Assembly: GCF_030519655.1 (NCBI RefSeq)
Contig: NZ_JAUMIT010000001.1
Span: 1,054,001 to 1,118,000 of the forward strand
Direction: 5' to 3'
DNA: 64,000 nucleotides
Source: Wenyingzhuangia gilva
GTDB taxonomy: Bacteria; Bacteroidota; Bacteroidia; Flavobacteriales; Flavobacteriaceae
Made by a program: the position numbers and the translations under genes. This document shows, piece after piece, positions 17,466 through 26,217 of the stretch. How positions within the stretch are numbered: position 1 is the first letter of the stretch; each line of letters starts with the position of its first letter. The notes under the pieces were generated by a model. That model did no database searches. It was given only the letters and a program-made list of their open reading frames with translations, and was not told the DNA's origin.

Positions 17466-19361
17466 TTAAAGTACATTTTGTTTTATTTCTTCAACCACTT
17501 CAGGATTTAATAAAGTAGAAATATCGCCTAAGTTTTCAGCATCGTTAGAAGCTATTTTTCTTAAGATTCTTCTCATAATTTTCCCAGAACGAGTTTTTGG
17601 CAATCCGCTAACAAATTGAATTTTATCTAATTTGGCAATCGCTCCAATGGTCTTGGTAATTACTTGATTGATTTCTTTTCGTAATACATCTTCGTCAGTC
17701 GCTATATCATTGTATTTTGTTACATATGCGTATAATGCATTTCCTTTAATATCATGAGGGAAACCAACAATAGCGCATTCAACAATAGCTTCGTGTTCGT
17801 TAATGGCATTTTCAATAGGAGCAGTTCCTAAGTTGTGTCCAGACACAATAATCACATCATCCATACGACCTGTAATTCTATAGTTTCCCATCGCATCACG
17901 ATAAGCTCCATCTCCTGTGAAATATTTACCTGGGAACGCCGAGAAATAAGTTTCTTTATATCGTTGATGATTTCCGTAAATAGTTCTAGCCATAGAAGGC
18001 CAAGCTCCTTTAATAGCTAAACTTCCTTCTGCAGGAGATTCGGTAATTTCTTTTCCATTTTCATCTAACAATACAGGTTGTACTCCTGGTAAAGGTTGCG
18101 TTGCAAAAGTTGGTCTTAAAGGAGTAATTCCTGCTAAGGCAGAAATCATAATTCCACCAGTTTCTGTTTGCCACCAAGTATCTACAATTGGACAAGTTCC
18201 TTTTCCAATATTGTCATTGTACCAGTGCCAAGCTTCTTCGTTGATAGGTTCTCCAACAGACCCTAATACTTTAAGGCTATTTAAATTGTGTTTTTCAACA
18301 AAATGAATAGGTTGTTTTTCAAGAGCTCTAATAGCGGTAGGGGCCGTGTAGAAATGAGTTACTTTTAGTTTTTCTATAATTTCCCAAAAGCGACCATAGT
18401 CTGGGTATGAAGGTACTCCTTCAAACATTACAGTAGTTGCTCCAGAGGCTAACGGTCCATAAATAATATATGAATGCCCTGTAATCCATCCAATATCTGC
18501 AGTACACCAATATACATCATCTTTTTTGGCTTGAAATACGTTTTGGAAAGTATAGGTAGTTCCCACCATATATCCACCACAAGTGTGAACCATTCCTTTT
18601 GGCGTTCCTGTAGAACCAGAGGTGTATAAAATGAATAACATATCTTCTGAATCCATATCTACAGCAGGACAATAATCATCTTTTATTTTTTGTAACTCGT
18701 CAAACCAAAAAGTATCTCTACCTTCTTTCATTGTTGTTGGTTCAACAGTTCTACGATATACAATTACATCTTTTACACATGGGGTATTCTCTAAGGCTTC
18801 ATCGCAAACAGCCTTTAGGTTAATAGGTTTTGTACCTCTGTAAACCTCATTTGCGGTAATTAATAATTTACAGTTAGAATCGTTGATTCTACTAGCTAAG
18901 GCAGATGCCGAAAACCCAGCAAATACAATAGAATGTACGGCTCCAATTCTTGCACAAGCCAACATAGCTATTGCCAATTCGGGAATCATAGGCATGTACA
19001 AACAAACTCTATCTCCTTTTTCAATTCCTTTGTTTTTTAAAACATTGGCAAAAGCAGATACTTTATGATATAATTGTTTGTAGGTTATGTGTCTAGATTC
19101 TTCTTTTGGGTTGTTAGGTTCCCATATAATTGCAGTTTTGTTACCGTTTTTTTCTAAATGTCTGTCTAAACAGTTTTCAGTAATATTTAGTTTCCCACCA
19201 ACAAACCATTTTACTTCTGGTTTTGTAAAATCAGCTTCTAATACTTTGTCCCATTTTTTTCGCCATGTAAATTGTTTGGCAATGTCTGCCCAAAATACTT
19301 CTGGGTTTTGGATACTTTGTTTATAGTCTTCTTTGTATTGTCTGTAAGATTTTATCTTCAT
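17466..19361 (-). CDS. acs: acetyl-CoA synthetase (AMP-forming)
   Basis: 631-residue ANL-superfamily enzyme converting acetate, ATP and CoA to acetyl-CoA. Seen: substrate region SIVFAGFSASALASRI, P-loop-like YTSGSTGTPKGMVHT near residue 252, VDTWWQTETGG near residue 403, YFTGDGAYRD and RMDDVIIVSGHNLGT (hinge). The C-terminal LPKTRSGKIMRRILR carries the Lys used for adenylation and regulated by acetylation. Stand-alone gene with a 328-base divergent region shared with gpmI, which contains two short palindromes. Confidence 0.95.
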   Translation of the reverse strand: MKIKSYRQYKEDYKQSIQNPEVFWADIAKQFTWRKKWDKVLEADFTKPEVKWFVGGKLNITENCLDRHLEKNGNKTAIIWEPNNPKEESRHITYKQLYHKVSAFANVLKNKGIEKGDRVCLYMPMIPELAIAMLACARIGAVHSIVFAGFSASALASRINDSNCKLLITANEVYRGTKPINLKAVCDEALENTPCVKDVIVYRRTVEPTTMKEGRDTFWFDELQKIKDDYCPAVDMDSEDMLFILYTSGSTGTPKGMVHTCGGYMVGTTYTFQNVFQAKKDDVYWCTADIGWITGHSYIIYGPLASGATTVMFEGVPSYPDYGRFWEIIEKLKVTHFYTAPTAIRALEKQPIHFVEKHNLNSLKVLGSVGEPINEEAWHWYNDNIGKGTCPIVDTWWQTETGGIMISALAGITPLRPTFATQPLPGVQPVLLDENGKEITESPAEGSLAIKGAWPSMARTIYGNHQRYKETYFSAFPGKYFTGDGAYRDAMGNYRITGRMDDVIIVSGHNLGTAPIENAINEHEAIVECAIVGFPHDIKGNALYAYVTKYNDIATDEDVLRKEINQVITKTIGAIAKLDKIQFVSGLPKTRSGKIMRRILRKIASNDAENLGDISTLLNPEVVEEIKQNVL

Positions 19362-19431
19362 TCTAATAATTTATTTTTCGGTTCTCTAAATTAATGGTTT
19401 TTTTAATTTTATCGTCTTTTTTTATATAAAC

Positions 19432-19447
19432 TACACAGTATTGTGTA
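19432..19447. repeat. Palindrome upstream of acs
   Basis: TACACA-GTAT-TGTGTA, perfect 6-base arms, 71-86 bases before the acs start codon. Size and position would suit a dimeric regulator of acetate metabolism, but no regulator is identified. Confidence 0.35.
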
Positions 19448-19470
19448 TTATCGTCATAATTTTATACATA

Positions 19471-19488
19471 ATCAACTAATTTGTTGAT
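19471..19488. repeat. Second palindrome upstream of acs
   Basis: ATCAAC-TAATTT-GTTGAT, perfect 6-base arms separated by 6 bases. Different sequence from the neighbouring palindrome. Confidence 0.3.
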
Positions 19489-19635
19489 AATAAAACTAAG
19501 TAAAAAACATTCGTTTTAGTGTTAAATTTTTATAAAAAAAGGGAGGAGAAATGTTTAGATTGAAAAATGAATGGAATGAGATTGAATTTAATCCTTGTTC
19601 GAAAACCTTTTCTTTGTTTCTTAGTGATTTAGCCT

Positions 19636-19664
19636 TTGTTAATTAATGCTTCTCACTATATTTG
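19636..19664 (+). promoter_or_regulatory. Promoter for gpmI
   Basis: TTG (19636-19638), an 18-base spacer, and TATATTTG (19657-19664), an exact -7 match. The gpmI ATG follows 26 bases later. Confidence 0.6.
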
Positions 19665-19689
19665 TTCTTAGAATTAAAATTCAACTAAA

Positions 19690-21207
19690 ATGAACAAAAA
19701 AGTAATCTTAATGATTCTTGATGGATGGGGAATTACCCAAGATCCAAAAGTATCAGCAGTATACAATGCAAACACTTCTTATATTGATTCTTTGTATGAC
19801 AAATATCCAAATGCATCTTTACGTACTGATGGAGAGTTTGTTGGTTTGCCAGATGGTCAAATGGGGAATTCTGAAGTGGGTCATATGAACTTAGGAGCTG
19901 GTAGAATTGTATATCAGAACTTAACTAGGATTAACATTGCGGTTAGAGAAAAAACTTTAGGGCAAGAAAAAGCATTGGTTGATACTTATAAATATGCCAA
20001 AGAAAATAACAAAAAAGTTCATTTATTAGGATTGGTTTCTAATGGGGGAATACACGCTCATATCGATCATATCAAGGGATTGTTAGATGTAGCTAAAGAG
20101 AATGAAGTTGATAATTTATTCTTACATGCATTTACGGATGGTAGAGATACAGATCCTAAATCTGGAGCTGCTTTCATTAGCGATGTTCAAGAATATATGG
20201 CTAAAACTACTGGAGAATTAGCTTCAATGACAGGTCGTTATTTTGCGATGGATAGAGACAATCGTTGGGAGCGTGTAGCAAAAGCTTACAATGCTGTGGT
20301 ACATGCAGAGGGAACAAAATCTACGGATGCTATTGCCAGCTTAAAAGCAAATTATGAAGCTGGAGTTACTGATGAATTTTTAGAACCAGTAATTATGACG
20401 AATGCCGATGGAAGTCCAAAAGCTGTTATAGAAGAAGGAGATGTTGTTTTATTCTTTAACTATAGAACGGATAGAGGTAGAGAGTTAACAAACATGTTGT
20501 CTCAAAATGATTTCCCTGAACAAAACACTAAAAAGTTAAATTTATATTTTACAACCATTACTTTATATGATGAAACGTTTAAAGGAATCAATGTAATTTA
20601 TAACAATGATAATATTAAAAATACGATTGGTGAAGTTTTGTCTAAAGCTGGGAAAAAACAAATTCGTATTGCAGAAACAGAAAAATATCCACATGTAACT
20701 TTCTTTTTCTCTGGAGGTCAAGAAGATCCTTTTGAAGGAGAATCGAGAATTTTACGTAATTCACCAAAAGTAGCCACTTATGATTTAAAGCCAGAAATGA
20801 GTGCTTATGAATTAAAAGATGCTTTGTGCGAAGATTTAAAGAAAGGAGAAGCTGATTTTGTATGTTTAAACTTTGCAAATGGTGATATGGTTGGGCATAC
20901 CGGAATGATGGATGCCGCAATTAAGGCCTGTGAAGCAGTTGATGCATGTGCTAAGGCAGTGATTGAGACTGGATTAGAAAATGGATATTCTACTTTGGTG
21001 ATTGCCGATCACGGTAATTGTGAGGTGATGATTAATCCTGATGGATCTCCAAACACAGCTCATACGACAAACCCTGTTCCTTTAATTTTAGTTGATCACG
21101 ATATCAAAGAAATTAAAGATGGTGTTTTAGGAGATGTAGCTCCAACTATTTTAAAAATGATTGGTGTAGCGCAACCAGAAGAAATGACAAGATTTCCTTT
21201 GGTTTAA
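19690..21207 (+). CDS. gpmI: phosphoglycerate mutase, cofactor-independent
   Basis: 505-residue manganese-dependent iPGM interconverting 3- and 2-phosphoglycerate. Seen: metal site MILDGWG, catalytic Ser in GNSEVGHMNLGAGR, HAFTDGRDTDP, TGRYFAMDRDNRWER, FFNYRTDRGREL, then the second metal cluster NGDMVGHTG and VIADHGNCE, ending with NTAHTTNPVPLILV. Complete and of family length. Monocistronic, with its own promoter and terminator. Confidence 0.96.
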   Translation: MNKKVILMILDGWGITQDPKVSAVYNANTSYIDSLYDKYPNASLRTDGEFVGLPDGQMGNSEVGHMNLGAGRIVYQNLTRINIAVREKTLGQEKALVDTYKYAKENNKKVHLLGLVSNGGIHAHIDHIKGLLDVAKENEVDNLFLHAFTDGRDTDPKSGAAFISDVQEYMAKTTGELASMTGRYFAMDRDNRWERVAKAYNAVVHAEGTKSTDAIASLKANYEAGVTDEFLEPVIMTNADGSPKAVIEEGDVVLFFNYRTDRGRELTNMLSQNDFPEQNTKKLNLYFTTITLYDETFKGINVIYNNDNIKNTIGEVLSKAGKKQIRIAETEKYPHVTFFFSGGQEDPFEGESRILRNSPKVATYDLKPEMSAYELKDALCEDLKKGEADFVCLNFANGDMVGHTGMMDAAIKACEAVDACAKAVIETGLENGYSTLVIADHGNCEVMINPDGSPNTAHTTNPVPLILVDHDIKEIKDGVLGDVAPTILKMIGVAQPEEMTRFPLV

Positions 21208-21230
21208 GGAACAAAAGATACATTTTAGTT

Positions 21231-21262
21231 AAAAAGCTCAACAGATTCTGTTGGGCTTTTTT
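21231..21262 (+). terminator. Terminator after gpmI
   Basis: AAAAAGCTCAACAG / CTGTTGGGCTTTTT (one G-U pair), ATT loop, T run; begins 24 bases after the stop codon. Confidence 0.88.
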
Positions 21263-21382
21263 GGTTTTAAAATTATCTTAATCAATTCTAAAATAGCACA
21301 ATTTATCAGAAGCTAGCATATCTTATATTTCTTTTTATAATTTTAAAATTAACTGTTATTAGTAATAGATATCATATAATTT

Positions 21383-21784
21383 ATGAAAGAAAAAAAGCCA
21401 GATAATGTTGTTTTTAATACTGAAAACCAAAAATATGATGCTGCATTAAAACCATATGCAACCAATATTGGAGCTCCTGTTATTAAAGCAAATGATAGTG
21501 CTGCTTGGAAAAATAAGAGTATTCGCAAAGTAAATCAAAAAATTCAGGCTAAATATATAGAAATCAAAGAGGAGTACGATAAAATGATGAAAGAGTATGA
21601 GTACAATCATATGATTTTTAATGCAAAATTTAATTTTGAGCCAATTGTTGGAGAAATATATCATTTATATGAAAGAGATAATGGAGAAACTTTCTTATCC
21701 ATCATTGCTCCAAATCAATGTTCTTTTAGTGCTTTAGGAAGTTTTTATTTGAATTCGGATTTGGTTTGGCAAAAAAAAGAATAG
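21383..21784 (+). CDS. DUF2452 family protein
   Basis: 133-residue protein resembling the DUF2452 family of Flavobacteriia (function unknown). Characteristic stretches: KPYATNIGAPVIKANDSAAW, a central charged helix (KIQAKYIEIKEEYDKMMKEY), and NFEPIVGEIYHLY followed by ETFLSIIAPNQCSF. No signal peptide or membrane segment. The C-terminal part looks like a small beta domain that could bind a ligand. It starts the photolyase block on the same strand and is followed four bases later by the remnant of another small gene. The family call is from memory of the motif. Confidence 0.75.
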   Translation: MKEKKPDNVVFNTENQKYDAALKPYATNIGAPVIKANDSAAWKNKSIRKVNQKIQAKYIEIKEEYDKMMKEYEYNHMIFNAKFNFEPIVGEIYHLYERDNGETFLSIIAPNQCSFSALGSFYLNSDLVWQKKE

Positions 21785-21788
21785 GGGA

Positions 21789-21979
21789 ATGAAAAGACCA
21801 AAAGCTTATACAAAAGATGTTATTAAATTGATGAGGTTAACTTTAGAAGTTAGGGAAAAAGAATAGTATATAAAGGGTGTGAGTCTAAACATCTAAAAAA
21901 GTGAAGTCCTGAGGTCATAAGATTTAAATGCAAAGAGCAAAAATCCATTACAGGAAACAAAATTAAGAAGCGTTTATGA
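21789..21979 (+). pseudogene. Remnant of a DUF2805/TIGR03643-type small protein
   Basis: Two fragments in different frames resemble the C-terminal half of the DUF2805 (TIGR03643) family found beside photolyase genes. The first, from the ATG at 21789, reads MKRPKAYTKDVIKLMRLTLE and stops at 21866. The second, in another frame, reads CESKHLKK, a TGA at 21902-21904, then SPEVIRFKCKEQKSITGNK followed by IKKRL. The family's KH-K-R, RFKC and GNKISKR segments are recognisable, with TGA where an Arg codon is expected. The N-terminal region (normally containing MAWEDRTPF-like sequence) is absent. The 3' end overlaps the start of the next gene, as in a formerly coupled pair. Confidence 0.6.
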
Positions 21980-23094
21980 AACCAATGTTAGAACAAGAAT
22001 TTCATCAGTTTCCCACGCAATTTGATGAAATTATAAATAGAGTTACAGCTATAGATCCTGTTGCTTATGGAAAATCAAGAAATTACATTGATGGAGCCGT
22101 TTCTTACTTGTCTCCTTATATTTCTCGTGGTGTAATTTCTACGCACTATGTTTTCAAAGAAGTTTTAAAAAGAGGACATAAACCTTGGACTGTACAAAAG
22201 TTTATTCAAGAATTGGCATGGAGAGATTATTGGCAGCAAGTTTGGATTCATAAAAAAAAGCAAATCAATTCAGATTTAAAAAATGAACAAGTTAACGTTT
22301 CTAATAAGCAAATTCCTAAAGCTATTGTAAATGCTAAAACTGGTATTTTGGCTATAGATAAAGCAATAGAAAATTTTTATGAGACAGGATATATTCATAA
22401 TCATGTAAGAATGTATTTGGCTTCAATAGCATGTAATATTGGCCAAAGTTATTGGAAAGTACCAGCACAATGGATGTATTACCATTTGTTAGATGCAGAC
22501 TGGGCAAGTAACGCACTTAGTTGGCAATGGGTGGTAGGTGCCAATAGCAATAAAAAATATTACACAAATCAAGAAAATATAAATAAATACTGTCACACTT
22601 ATCAAGAAAATACTTTTTTAGATGTTCCGTATAATGCTTTTCCATTACTTGAAATTCCAAAAATTTTAGCGGAAGTTGATGAGTTAAAATTAAAAACCTC
22701 CTTGCCATTGAAACAATCTATTGTTATAAATAATGGTTTGCCTTTTTTGATGTATAACTTTTACAACTTAGATCCACTTTGGAAAAATGATATAGAAGCT
22801 AATAGAATTTTACTTTTGGAGCCCTCGCACTTTGAAGCGTATCCTGTAAGTAAAAAAACAATAGATTTTGTTTTAAACCTTTCTAAAAATATTCAGAATA
22901 TTCAAATATTTGTTGGTGAGTTTAGCGAATTTGTTGCTGAGTATGGTCCTAAAAAGATATACTATAAAGAGCATCCCTTAAATGAACATTACCATGGTGT
23001 TGAAGAACAAAGAGATTGGATGTTTAGTGTAAAAGGCTATTATCCTTCTTTTTTTAGTTTTTGGAAAAAATGTCAAAAAGAAATGCCATTTTGA
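21976..23094 (+). CDS. Photolyase/cryptochrome FAD-domain protein without the usual N-terminal domain
   Basis: 372 residues. The first ~220 form a PHR/CRY FAD-binding domain: SYLSPYISRGVIS, FIQELAWRDYWQQVW, TGILAIDKAIENFYETG, YIHNHVRMYLAS, and DADWASNALSWQWVVG, with the conserved Asp and Trp around the flavin. The N-terminal alpha/beta antenna domain is missing. Instead, residues ~255-372 form a different alpha/beta-looking domain (ANRILLLEPSHFEAYPVSKK, NIQIFVGEFSEFV, KIYYKEHPLNEHYHG, GYYPSFFSFWKKCQK) that I cannot assign. Similar proteins occur in other Flavobacteriia. Its end overlaps the next photolyase gene. DNA repair or photoreception is possible; substrate unknown. Confidence 0.82.
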   Translation: MKPMLEQEFHQFPTQFDEIINRVTAIDPVAYGKSRNYIDGAVSYLSPYISRGVISTHYVFKEVLKRGHKPWTVQKFIQELAWRDYWQQVWIHKKKQINSDLKNEQVNVSNKQIPKAIVNAKTGILAIDKAIENFYETGYIHNHVRMYLASIACNIGQSYWKVPAQWMYYHLLDADWASNALSWQWVVGANSNKKYYTNQENINKYCHTYQENTFLDVPYNAFPLLEIPKILAEVDELKLKTSLPLKQSIVINNGLPFLMYNFYNLDPLWKNDIEANRILLLEPSHFEAYPVSKKTIDFVLNLSKNIQNIQIFVGEFSEFVAEYGPKKIYYKEHPLNEHYHGVEEQRDWMFSVKGYYPSFFSFWKKCQKEMPF

Positions 23095-24546
23095 GTAAAG
23101 AATCTATCAATATTGTTTGGTTAAAGCGTGATTTGCGTTTGCAAGATCATGCACCTTTGTATAAAGCAGAAGAAAGTAGGTTGTCTTATATCATTATTTT
23201 TTTATTTGAACCTTCATTCATTCAATATCCAGATACAAGTCTTAGGCATTTACAATTTGTGTATCATTCAATAAAATCTCTAAACAAGAGATTAAAACCT
23301 TTTAATAGAAAAGTGAACTGTTTTTATGGTGAAGCTTTGGATGTATTTCAATTCTTAATCACACATTATCAAATTCAAAATCTATTTAGTTACCAAGAAA
23401 GTGGTATTAAACAAACGTGGATACGAGATAAAGTAGTTCGAAAATTTTGTCAATCGAATCATATTGTTTGGCAAGAATTTCAAAAAGATGGAGTACTTCG
23501 AGGCATCAAAAATAGAGATAATTGGAATAGATTATGGCATCAAAAAATGCATCAACCTATTCTTCACAATAAATACACAAAGGGAATAATTACAATTCCA
23601 AATCATCATTTTAATTTGCCTTTAAAACTCGAAAATCAATTAAAAGAATATCCAAAACAATATCAACCTGCAGGAGAAGAAAATGCATGGAGGTATTTAA
23701 GTTCTTTTACAAATAATAGAGGTTTTAATTATCAAAAACACATTTCTAAACCAACAGAAAGTAGGATGTCTTGCAGTAGATTGTCTCCTTTTTTAGCATG
23801 GGGAAATATAAGTATTAAACAAGTTTTTCAGTATGTAGGTACACATCCTAATGGAACTAAGAATAGTAAAGCTTTTTCGGCAATGTTAACTAGGTTGCAT
23901 TGGCATTGTCATTTTATACAAAAATTTGAAGTAGCGTGTAGTTATGAAACAATGTGTATTAATAAAGGATACGAATTGTTGTTGCATACTAAAAATAATG
24001 ATTACATAAGAGCATGGCGAACAGGTACCACAGGCTATCCTATTGTTGATGCTTGTATGAGAGCAGTGGAGCACAGGATGGATTAATTTTAGAATGCGTG
24101 CCATGGTTGTGTCTTTTTTGGTGTTTAATTTAGATCAGGATTGGAGGGATGGAGTATATCATTTAGCCAAACAATTTTTAGATTATGAACCAGGAATCCA
24201 TTATCCCCAGTTTCAAATGCAAGCAGGCACCACAGGTATTAATACAATTAGAATTTATAATCCTATTAAAAATTCGGAAGAACACGATCCTAAAGGAATT
24301 TTTATAAAAGAATGGGTACCAGAGTTAAAAAATGTTCCCGAAGCATACATTCACGAACCTTGGAAAATGACAGCCATGGAACAAGTCTTTTGTGGTGTAC
24401 GTATTGGAGAAGATTATCCTTTACCTATTGTTGATTTAAAGGAAAGTTCTAATGCAGCTAGAGATAAAATTTGGGGGCACAGAAAACATTCCATTGTTGT
24501 ACAAGAAAAAAAAAGATTGTTAAAGGTACATGTTAATAAACATTAA
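23070..24546 (+). pseudogene. Photolyase/cryptochrome gene interrupted by a frameshift
   Basis: The 5' part (ATG at 23070) encodes the N-terminal photolyase domain (NIVWLKRDLRLQDHAPLY) and the start of the FAD domain ([37 protein letters not shown]), then stops at 24086. The expected continuation, [15 protein letters not shown]...[17 protein letters not shown], is read in another frame from 24073 to the stop at 24546. Joining the frames restores a protein of about 490 residues. The break lies at the CACA run 24072-24075, where an expected His-Thr codon pair looks two bases short. It is either a recent mutation or a sequencing error; there is no other damage. The TTG at 23061 is rejected in favour of the ATG nine bases later. 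Confidence 0.85.
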
Positions 24547-24558
24547 ATTTTTTGTGTG

Positions 24559-24696
24559 ATGAAAAAAGAACATCTTCCTCAAAAAACTTGTTTGGTTTGC
24601 AAACGTCCGTTTGTATGGCGAAAAAAATGGGAAAAAAACTGGAACGAAGTAAAGTATTGTAGTGAACGTTGCAAAAGAAATAAAACAAAAGTATGA
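24559..24696 (+). CDS. DUF2256 zinc-ribbon-like small protein
   Basis: 45 residues: [20 protein letters not shown], then [20 protein letters not shown] and a short basic tail. This is the DUF2256 pattern: CxxC, the RKKWEKNW motif and YCSxxC, consistent with one zinc site. The family is repeatedly found next to photolyase/cryptochrome genes; function unknown. The gene begins 13 bases after the frameshifted photolyase and its stop overlaps the next start (ATGA), so the two are translationally coupled. Confidence 0.85.
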   Translation: MKKEHLPQKTCLVCKRPFVWRKKWEKNWNEVKYCSERCKRNKTKV

Positions 24697-26174
24697 AAAC
24701 GGTAAACCTTATATTTCCAAACCAACTGTTTAAAGAATCTCCTTTTTTAGATACTAAGGAGATTGTTTATTTAGTAGAAGAATTTCTGTTTTTTAAGCAA
24801 TATAAATTCCATAAACAAAAAATTGCATTTCACAGAGCTAGCATGAAAGCTTATGAAACTTTTTTGATATCTAAAGGATTAGAAGTAAAGTATATTGAGG
24901 CCGTAAATAAGCTTTCGGATATTAGAAAATTGATGCCTTTTTTAAAAGAGAAAGGGATTGAGCATATAAACTATATAGATCCTGTTGATGATTGGTTGTT
25001 TAAAAGAATTAAAGAAGGTGCTGCAGAACAACATATTTCTTTAACATGTTATGATACTTTACTGTTTTTAAATACAAATAAAGATCTTGGTTCTTTTTTT
25101 AAAAAGGATAAGAAAAAATATTTTCAAACCACATTCTATAAACAAGAAAGACAACAACGTAATCTTTTAATGGATGTAGAAGGGAATCCGGAAGGAGGAA
25201 AGTGGAGTTATGATGATGAGAATAGAAAAAAATATCCGGCAAAAAAAACACCACCACCCATACAATTTCCAGATGTAGATGAGTATTACAAAGAGGCTAT
25301 TGAATATGTAGAAACTTATTTTTCTGAAAATTTGGGAAGATTGAGTTCACAATCATTATATCCAACTAGTTTTAAAGCAACGGAGCAATGGTTTACTCAG
25401 TTTTTAGAACAACGATTTTTAGAATTTGGTACCTATGAAGACGCTATTGTTGATCAAAGTTCCATTTTACACCACAGTGTGTTGTCTCCCATGCTTAATG
25501 TTGGGCTTATTACTCCTGATATAATTATTAAGCAAAGTTTGGAGTTTGCTAAAAATAATAATATTCCCATAAATTCTACAGAAGGTTTTGTTAGACAAAT
25601 TATAGGATGGAGGGAGTTTGTTAGGGGAGTGTATCATGTTAGTGGACAAAAAGAAAGAACCACTAATTTTTGGGGTTTTAATAAAAAAATCCCTGCTTCT
25701 TTTTACAATGGTACCACAGGTATTTATCCTTTGGATGAAACCATAAAGAAAGTGTTAAACACAGGTTATTGTCATCATATAGAACGTTTAATGGTGTTAG
25801 GTAATTTTATGTTGCTTTGCGAATTTAATCCAGATGATGTTTACCAATGGTTTATGGAGTTGTTTATAGATGCTTATGATTGGGTAATGGTGCCAAATGT
25901 ATATGGAATGAGTCAGTTTGCAGACGGAGGCTTAATGTGCACCAAACCTTATATTAGTGGAAGTAACTACCTCATGAAAATGAGTAATTACAAAAAGGGA
26001 GATTGGCAAAATGTGTGGGATGGTTTGTATTGGAGTTTTATAGATAAACACCGTGACTTTTTAAAACAAAATCCAAGATTAAGAATGATGGTTTCTATGT
26101 TTGATAAAATGGACAAGAGCAAACAAGAAGCACATTTAAAAAATGCTTCACTTTTTTTAGAATCAATAAGATAA
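24693..26174 (+). CDS. PhrB/CryPro-type photolyase-related protein lacking Fe-S cysteines
   Basis: 493-residue member of the deoxyribodipyrimidine photolyase-related (DPRP) group that includes bacterial (6-4) photolyases. The N-terminal DPRP domain reads [15 protein letters not shown] ... [13 protein letters not shown]. The FAD domain shows [30 protein letters not shown] (the His pair typical of (6-4) repair), [18 protein letters not shown] and [17 protein letters not shown]. In characterised members the last segment continues into a cysteine loop binding a 4Fe-4S cluster. Here it reads [17 protein letters not shown], without cysteines and shorter, and the fourth cysteine upstream of the His pair is also absent. 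Ends in a strong hairpin. Confidence 0.85.
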   Translation: MKTVNLIFPNQLFKESPFLDTKEIVYLVEEFLFFKQYKFHKQKIAFHRASMKAYETFLISKGLEVKYIEAVNKLSDIRKLMPFLKEKGIEHINYIDPVDDWLFKRIKEGAAEQHISLTCYDTLLFLNTNKDLGSFFKKDKKKYFQTTFYKQERQQRNLLMDVEGNPEGGKWSYDDENRKKYPAKKTPPPIQFPDVDEYYKEAIEYVETYFSENLGRLSSQSLYPTSFKATEQWFTQFLEQRFLEFGTYEDAIVDQSSILHHSVLSPMLNVGLITPDIIIKQSLEFAKNNNIPINSTEGFVRQIIGWREFVRGVYHVSGQKERTTNFWGFNKKIPASFYNGTTGIYPLDETIKKVLNTGYCHHIERLMVLGNFMLLCEFNPDDVYQWFMELFIDAYDWVMVPNVYGMSQFADGGLMCTKPYISGSNYLMKMSNYKKGDWQNVWDGLYWSFIDKHRDFLKQNPRLRMMVSMFDKMDKSKQEAHLKNASLFLESIR

Positions 26175-26177
26175 GTG

Positions 26178-26217
26178 TTAGAAAACCTTTTAGATCTATT
26201 TCTAAAAGGTTTTCTAA
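26178..26217. terminator. Bidirectional terminator between the photolyase block and the iron block
   Basis: Perfect 17-base arms (TTAGAAAACCTTTTAGA / TCTAAAAGGTTTTCTAA) around TCTATT. It overlaps the stop codon of the minus-strand reductase. Confidence 0.8.

Larger units (their letters stand above)
19362..19689. other. Divergent intergenic region between acs and gpmI
   Basis: 328 bases, AT-rich. It holds a perfect palindrome (19432-19447), a second palindrome (19471-19488), the gpmI promoter, and a 31-codon reading frame (19551-19646) preceded by GGGAGGAG. That frame overlaps the gpmI -33 element and shows no recognisable features, so it is not called as a gene. No clear acs promoter was found. 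Confidence 0.6.

Noticed and set aside
19551-19646. 31-codon reading frame with a GGGAGGAG lead, upstream of gpmI
   Set aside because: Overlaps the -33 element of the gpmI promoter, has no recognisable sequence features, and Bacteroidota rarely depend on Shine-Dalgarno sites. Kept only as a remark.
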